This document shows, piece by piece, positions 31,395 through 34,910 of a stretch of 34,910 nucleotides of DNA (positions within the stretch are counted from its first letter, which is position 1; each line of letters starts with the position of its first letter). A program made the position numbers and the translations under genes. Under the pieces are notes generated by a model that ran no database searches, had not been told where the DNA came from, and worked only from the letters and a program-made list of their open reading frames with translations. The stretch is from assembly GCA_018815765.1 (NCBI GenBank), contig JAHIWM010000020.1, forward strand, positions 1 through 34,910. Reading direction: 5' to 3'. Source of the stretch: Gammaproteobacteria bacterium. Lineage in GTDB: Bacteria; Pseudomonadota; Gammaproteobacteria; Enterobacterales; Alteromonadaceae.

Positions 31395-32291
31395 ATGCGG
31401 GTAAGCAGCAGCCAGTACCATGAAACGGCGATACGGAACATTCAAAACAGTAGTCAGAAATACAGTCAGTTGTCGGTGCAAATGGCGACCAATACCCGTA
31501 TCACTAAACCTTCGGACGATCCGCTGGGTAGTGTGCTGGTGTTGCGGCTGGATTCTGAGCTGACGTCGCTGGAGCAATACGGTAAAAATATGGAACTGGT
31601 GACTTATAGCTTAAGCCAACAGGAAACTCAGTTAAGCAGCATTAACAATATTCTGTTATCTGTGCAGTCGTTAGTGACAGCAGCAGCGGACGGTTCATAC
31701 GGCGAAGATGAGCTGAATGCTATGGCCAATGAACTGGCGGTATTAATGCCGGGTATAGCCGATTTGCTGAATGCCAAAGATGGCACAGGTAATTACCTGT
31801 TTGCTGGTAGTGAAATTGATCAACAACCTTTTGTTAAAGATGGTACTGGCCAATATATTTATCAGGGTGATGCTTTGGTACGTAAAGTTGCTGTGTCGTC
31901 CAATACTTTAGTTGACTCCAATATAGTGGGCAGCGATTTAGTGCCTGGCGCTACTTTCCTCAATGATTTACAGGATTATGTGACTTTATTGCAGGCCCCT
32001 CCGGCTGGCGGTGTAGGGAACGAGTCACGGGCTATGCTGGATAAACTCAATACAGTGCTTGGCAACACCACATCCGCCATTACTAAAATCGGTGGTGTGG
32101 TCAGTTCACTGGAAACTTTAGAATTTACCAATACCGACATAGCTCTGTTCACTGAAAACCTGCGGGATGATTTAACTGCTGTGCATTATCCGTCCGCCTA
32201 TATTGAAATGAACAATGCGCTGGCCTCTTATGAATCTACTTTAAAAGTCTACAGTTCAGTGTCACAACTGAGCTTGTTCAGTCAACTCTAA
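31395..32291 (+). CDS. flgL: FlgL, hook-filament junction protein 3
   Basis: 298-residue flagellin-like junction protein. The N-terminus MRVSSSQYHETAIRNIQNSSQKYSQLSVQMATNTRITKPSDDPLGS is the FlgL signature, DGTGNYLFAGSEIDQQPF is the conserved middle, and the C-terminal helix ends ALASYESTLKVYSSVSQLSLFSQL. GAGGAG precedes the ATG. Size is close to E. coli FlgL (317). Confidence 0.93.
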   Translation: MRVSSSQYHETAIRNIQNSSQKYSQLSVQMATNTRITKPSDDPLGSVLVLRLDSELTSLEQYGKNMELVTYSLSQQETQLSSINNILLSVQSLVTAAADGSYGEDELNAMANELAVLMPGIADLLNAKDGTGNYLFAGSEIDQQPFVKDGTGQYIYQGDALVRKVAVSSNTLVDSNIVGSDLVPGATFLNDLQDYVTLLQAPPAGGVGNESRAMLDKLNTVLGNTTSAITKIGGVVSSLETLEFTNTDIALFTENLRDDLTAVHYPSAYIEMNNALASYESTLKVYSSVSQLSLFSQL

Positions 32292-32306
32292 GTTGGGATT
32301 ACAGCC

Positions 32307-33320
32307 ATGTTGATCGATAGTCTGAAACAACTCACCAGCAGCACTGCGTCGCTTAACTCTGCGGGCAAAGCTGCTAAAACTCAGACTGTCGAAGCAGAGT
32401 CAGCCCCAAAGAATACCAGCCGTAGCAGTACTTTACAGCAGCAACTGGAAACCTTAAGTCGCTGGAGTATCAGCGCTGATGTGTCACGTCAGTTAGCGAA
32501 AAATCAGCAGGCGGAACAACAAATTCGTCAGTTGTATCAGCAATTGGAACAGTTAAAAAAACAACTGGAACTGCCGCAATCTGCCGGACAAAAACAGCAA
32601 ATCAGTCAGCAACTGCAGCAACTGGAAAGTCAGCTAAAGCACAAAGATACGGCGTTAACCCCGGCATTGACGTTAAGCAGTCAACCAACTGGTCAGAGCC
32701 AGTGGCAGCTAAATAGCAAAATCGATTTATTAAGCCCACGCAAACAACCTGAATTGTTGACTATTGGCCTAGCTGATGGGCAAAAAATTCAACTGAGTTT
32801 CCCGGCAGGACAGTCGGCGGATGCCAATCTTGCGATGATGCAGCAGGAGTTTGCCAAACATAAGATTGAATTAAAACAACAAGGTCCTGTGCTGGTATTA
32901 AGTGCAGCTGCAGGGCAGAGTCATCTGCTGAGTCAGCCATGGCAAATGCAGGGTGAGGGCATACGTGTTGCTGCTGGCAATCCGGTGCAGGTGCGGTTGC
33001 AAAAACCTGAAGGTCAGTTGAATCTATTGGCGCAGCAAGCACAACAAATGGACAGCCAGCAGGCTTATCAGGCAGAACTGAATCAGGTGCAACAAAAGTT
33101 GCAGCAGATGTTACGGCAGGTTCAGTCGGAGCGACAGGTGCTGGTTGCCAAACTGAATGCATTGCGTATGGCTGACAGCCAGCAAAGTGAACAACAGGTG
33201 TCGGCTGTTAGTCAGGAACTAAAAGTACAAATGCAGCAAGGTGCTGCCTCATCTTTATCCGCCATTATGGCGCAAGGTAATGTCAGCCGCAGTTTAGTGG
33301 AATTCGCATTATCTGATTGA
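32307..33320 (+). CDS. Unrecognised glutamine-rich coiled-coil protein in the flagellar operon
   Basis: 337-residue protein I do not recognise. There is no signal peptide or membrane segment. Residues about 45-115 are a glutamine/leucine-rich coiled coil (QQAEQQIRQLYQQLEQLKKQ). About 125-235 look like a mixed beta region (LLTIGLADGQKIQLSFPAG). About 235-310 are a second Q-rich coiled coil. The tail ends SRSLVEFALSD. It starts 15 bases after flgL and is followed by the operon terminator, so it is co-transcribed with the late hook genes. A role as export chaperone, filament-length or hook-associated factor is possible but unsupported by homology I can see. Codon use matches its neighbours. Confidence 0.72.
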   Translation: MLIDSLKQLTSSTASLNSAGKAAKTQTVEAESAPKNTSRSSTLQQQLETLSRWSISADVSRQLAKNQQAEQQIRQLYQQLEQLKKQLELPQSAGQKQQISQQLQQLESQLKHKDTALTPALTLSSQPTGQSQWQLNSKIDLLSPRKQPELLTIGLADGQKIQLSFPAGQSADANLAMMQQEFAKHKIELKQQGPVLVLSAAAGQSHLLSQPWQMQGEGIRVAAGNPVQVRLQKPEGQLNLLAQQAQQMDSQQAYQAELNQVQQKLQQMLRQVQSERQVLVAKLNALRMADSQQSEQQVSAVSQELKVQMQQGAASSLSAIMAQGNVSRSLVEFALSD

Positions 33321-33344
33321 TAGCTAAGTTCTTTCCTGTAGTTG

Positions 33345-33380
33345 GGCGCTGCACTGGCAACAGTTCAGCGCCGTTTTTTT
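33345..33380 (+). terminator. Rho-independent terminator at the end of the flgB operon
   Basis: GGCGCTG (33345-33351) pairs with CAGCGCC (33366-33372), with an inner ACTG/CAGT stem and a GCAA tetraloop, followed by G and seven T residues. It lies 25 bases after the glutamine-rich gene. The RAYT unit begins directly after the T run. Confidence 0.88.
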
Positions 33381-33403
33381 AATTCGGGTCAGAGTAAAAT
33401 TAA
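33381..33403 (+). repeat. Left REP-like repeat of the RAYT unit
   Basis: 23 bases beginning AATTCGGGTCAGAG, identical to 34147-34169 in the same orientation. It stands alone on this side, with no inverted partner. Confidence 0.85.
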
Positions 33404-33455
33404 CTTTATTTTCTTCTCCGCTATACTTCTATTTTTAACAGTATGGTAACAAGTT

Positions 33456-34148
33456 ATGGGCCGATTGCTAAGAATTTGTCCTGTAGATGTACCTGAACAT
33501 GTTATTCAGCGGGGCAATAATCATCAAATTTGCTTTACCTGTCAGCAAGACTTTATTGCCTATGTCGGCTGGTTGAAAGAATACTCGATAAAGTATCAGG
33601 TACAAATACATGCCTGGGTTTTGATGACAAATCATGTTCACCTGCTTTGTACTCCCAGTCAGCCATGGGCAGTTAGTCACATGATGCAGGATCTGGGCAG
33701 ACAATATGTTCGGTATTTTAATACCAGTTATTCGCGCAGCGGAACTTTGTGGGAAGGCCGCTACAAGTCTTGTCTGGTGCAAACAGAAAGTTATTTGTTG
33801 AAGTTGTATCGTTACATTGAACTCAATCCTGTCCGTGCCGGAATGGTGACTGAACCTGCTGATTATTTTTGGTCCAGTTATCAGATTAATGCTATGGGAA
33901 AAGAATCTGCTCTTTGCTCGCCTCATCCACTTTATTTGGCGCTTGGAGAGACTAAAGCTCTTCGTTTACAAAATTACAGAGCCTTGTTCTCAGAAGCAGT
34001 CGATAGCCGTGAGTGTGATGAAATTCGTATCGCAACGAATAAAAATTTAGCTGTAGGTGATTCGGAGTTTAAGCATCAACTGGAGCTATTGACGGGCAGG
34101 CGACTACATAGTCAAAAGGCCGGACGCCCAGTAGGTTGGAGCAAATAA
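33456..34148 (+). CDS. REP-associated tyrosine transposase (RAYT, Y1_Tnp/HUH family)
   Basis: 230-residue transposase of the IS200-like Y1 superfamily. The N-terminal RLLRICPVDVPEHVIQRGNNHQICF block, the metal-binding HVHLL (HUH) motif at about residues 62-66 and the SGTLWEGRYKSCLV block are characteristic of RAYTs. The YRYIELNPVRAGMV block (about 118-131) carries the candidate catalytic tyrosine region. The enzyme would nick single-stranded REP hairpins. The frame is intact. The C-terminal part is longer than in minimal RAYTs and ends in a basic tail (GRRLHSQKAGRPVGWSK). The stop codon overlaps the start of the downstream hairpin. The ATG lacks a strong Shine-Dalgarno sequence, as is common for poorly expressed transposases. 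Confidence 0.9.
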   Translation: MGRLLRICPVDVPEHVIQRGNNHQICFTCQQDFIAYVGWLKEYSIKYQVQIHAWVLMTNHVHLLCTPSQPWAVSHMMQDLGRQYVRYFNTSYSRSGTLWEGRYKSCLVQTESYLLKLYRYIELNPVRAGMVTEPADYFWSSYQINAMGKESALCSPHPLYLALGETKALRLQNYRALFSEAVDSRECDEIRIATNKNLAVGDSEFKHQLELLTGRRLHSQKAGRPVGWSK

Positions 34149-34202
34149 TTCGGGTCAGAGTAAAATTAACCTTGATGGCTTAATTTTACTCTGACCCGAA
34201 TT
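34147..34202. repeat. Right REP-like hairpin of the RAYT unit
   Basis: Two 23-base arms (34147-34169 and 34180-34202) pair perfectly around a ten-base loop, CCTTGATGGC. The left arm repeats the sequence at 33381-33403. The hairpin ends 17 bases before the -35 element of the flagellin promoter and could also terminate the transposase message. Confidence 0.88.
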
Positions 34203-34218
34203 AATTTAAAAAAAAAAT

Positions 34219-34246
34219 TTTAGTTCCTGCTTTCAGGTGTCGCTTT
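34219..34246 (+). promoter_or_regulatory. Sigma-28-like promoter for the flagellin gene
   Basis: TTTAGTTC (34219-34226) and GTCGCTTT (34239-34246) are spaced by 12 bases and align base for base with the flgM promoter (TAAAGTTT, 12 bases, GTCGCTTA). Transcription would start near 34253, giving a leader of about 29 bases with AGGAG at 34268-34272. Confidence 0.6.
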
Positions 34247-34281
34247 ATAGTTTTGAGCAACATGCATAGGAGCAAACTCAA

Positions 34282-34910
34282 ATGGCTTTATCAATTCAAT
34301 CAAACTCAGCTGCAACCACAATTCGTAACCAGTTAAACCGTACTAACGATGGTTTGTCTGTAGCTTTAGAACGTTTAGGTACAGGTTTCCGTATCAACTC
34401 AGCAAAAGATGACGCTGCAGGCTTACAAATCGCAACTCGTCTGAGTGCTCAGTTAGTAGGTCAGGAAACTGCTATCAACAACGCGAACAACGCCAGTGCC
34501 ATGCTGCAAACAGCTGAAGGTGCGTTTGAAGAGATGACCAACATCGCTTACCGTATGAAAGAACTGGCGACTCAGGGTGCTAACGGTACTAACTCTACTG
34601 AAGAATACACTGCATTAAATGGTGAATTTGCAGCTTTAACAGCTGAATTAACCAGTATCATGGAGAACACTTCGTTTGGTGCCGGCACTACACTGTTAGA
34701 TTCTACAACTGGTAAGTTAGGCTCTGGCTCTGTTACTTTCCAGATTGGTTCTTCAGCTGCTGAAACTCTGAGCGTGGATATTTCTGCTGATGTTACACTG
34801 GTAGATACTGCTATCACTGCCTTAGGAACTGGCCCTTCTACTCAGGCTGCAGCACAAGCATCTATGGCTGATGTTGATGATCTGCTTGAATCTATAGGTT
34901 CAGCCCGCGC
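34282..34910 (+). CDS. Flagellin (3' end outside window)
   Basis: 209 codons of a flagellin are visible. The N-terminal D0/D1 region MALSIQSNSAATTIRNQLNR and the block RLGTGFRINSAKDDAAGLQIATRL (about 31-54) are classic and include the innate-immunity-type D1 helix. The central region is short: a DLLESIGSARA stretch marking the start of the C-terminal D1 helix is reached by about residue 200. The full protein should therefore be only about 270-290 residues, as in lateral (LafA-type) flagellins. AGGAG stands nine bases before the ATG. It has its own sigma-28-like promoter and follows the RAYT unit. Confidence 0.93.
   Translation, partial: MALSIQSNSAATTIRNQLNRTNDGLSVALERLGTGFRINSAKDDAAGLQIATRLSAQLVGQETAINNANNASAMLQTAEGAFEEMTNIAYRMKELATQGANGTNSTEEYTALNGEFAALTAELTSIMENTSFGAGTTLLDSTTGKLGSGSVTFQIGSSAAETLSVDISADVTLVDTAITALGTGPSTQAAAQASMADVDDLLESIGSAR

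Larger units (their letters stand above)
33381..34202 (+). mobile_element. RAYT transposase unit with flanking REP-like repeats
   Basis: The unit runs from a 23-base repeat at 33381-33403 (core CGGGTCAGAGTAAAATTAA) through the transposase gene to a hairpin at 34147-34202. The left arm of that hairpin is an exact second copy of the 23-base repeat. It lies between the flagellar operon terminator and the flagellin promoter and interrupts no gene. No target-site duplication is expected for HUH enzymes of this type. Boundaries are set by the repeats. Confidence 0.8.

Noticed and set aside
33468-33926. Minus-strand open frame inside the transposase gene
   Set aside because: The plus strand carries the HUH and RAYT blocks; the antisense frame has no recognisable domain.
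1-34910. tRNA, rRNA or prophage genes
   Set aside because: I found no cloverleaf, rRNA-like segment, integrase or phage structural gene in either strand by eye.

Overview
The window looks like a gammaproteobacterial chromosome, probably from the Alteromonadales or the Rheinheimera group. This is inferred from protein style only: a large TonB-dependent receptor with a lipoprotein partner, a sodium-dependent sugar symporter, an FHS-family sugar transporter and an Alteromonas/Vibrio-like flgNMA / flgB-L layout. Base composition and codon use look even, apart from the small transposase unit near the right end.

The left two thirds (1-21741) form a carbohydrate locus whose gene content fits breakdown of N-linked, high-mannose glycans. 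The leftward operon (5372 to 1) encodes a GH92 alpha-mannosidase lipoprotein, an FHS sugar permease, a PfkB fructokinase and an AGE-type mannose isomerase cut by the window edge. Together they would release mannose, import it, and convert it through fructose to fructose-6-phosphate. A divergent LacI-type regulator follows (5692-6711). Identical 14-bp palindromes TGTAATCGATTACA lie upstream of the GH92 gene and of the TonB-dependent receptor gene. The receptor is followed by a 964-residue lipoprotein with four near-identical F5/8 type C (discoidin-like) repeats and then a strong terminator.

A second rightward operon (13008-21741) encodes a BadF-family GlcNAc kinase, a Tat-exported aspartylglucosaminidase (GlcNAc-Asn amidase), a secreted GH85 endo-beta-N-acetylglucosaminidase, a CutC-family protein, a cytoplasmic GH2 beta-mannosidase and a sodium:solute symporter. 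Read together: GH85 cuts the chitobiose core, GH92 trims alpha-mannose, aspartylglucosaminidase frees the protein-proximal GlcNAc, a symporter probably brings in Man-GlcNAc, GH2 splits it, and kinase and isomerase feed the products into central metabolism.

The right third (21799-34910) is a flagellar axial-structure cluster. flgN, flgM and flgA run leftward. flgBCDEFGHIJKL, then an unrecognised glutamine-rich gene, run rightward to a terminator. A flagellin gene follows and is cut by the window end. FlgJ lacks the muramidase half, no cheV/cheR separates flgA from flgB, and the flagellin looks short; these features resemble lateral or secondary flagellar systems. flgM and the flagellin gene have matching sigma-28-like promoters. 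A REP-associated tyrosine transposase (RAYT) with its own repeats sits between the flagellar operon and the flagellin promoter. A related-looking 55-bp perfect palindrome separates the glycan and flagellar clusters.
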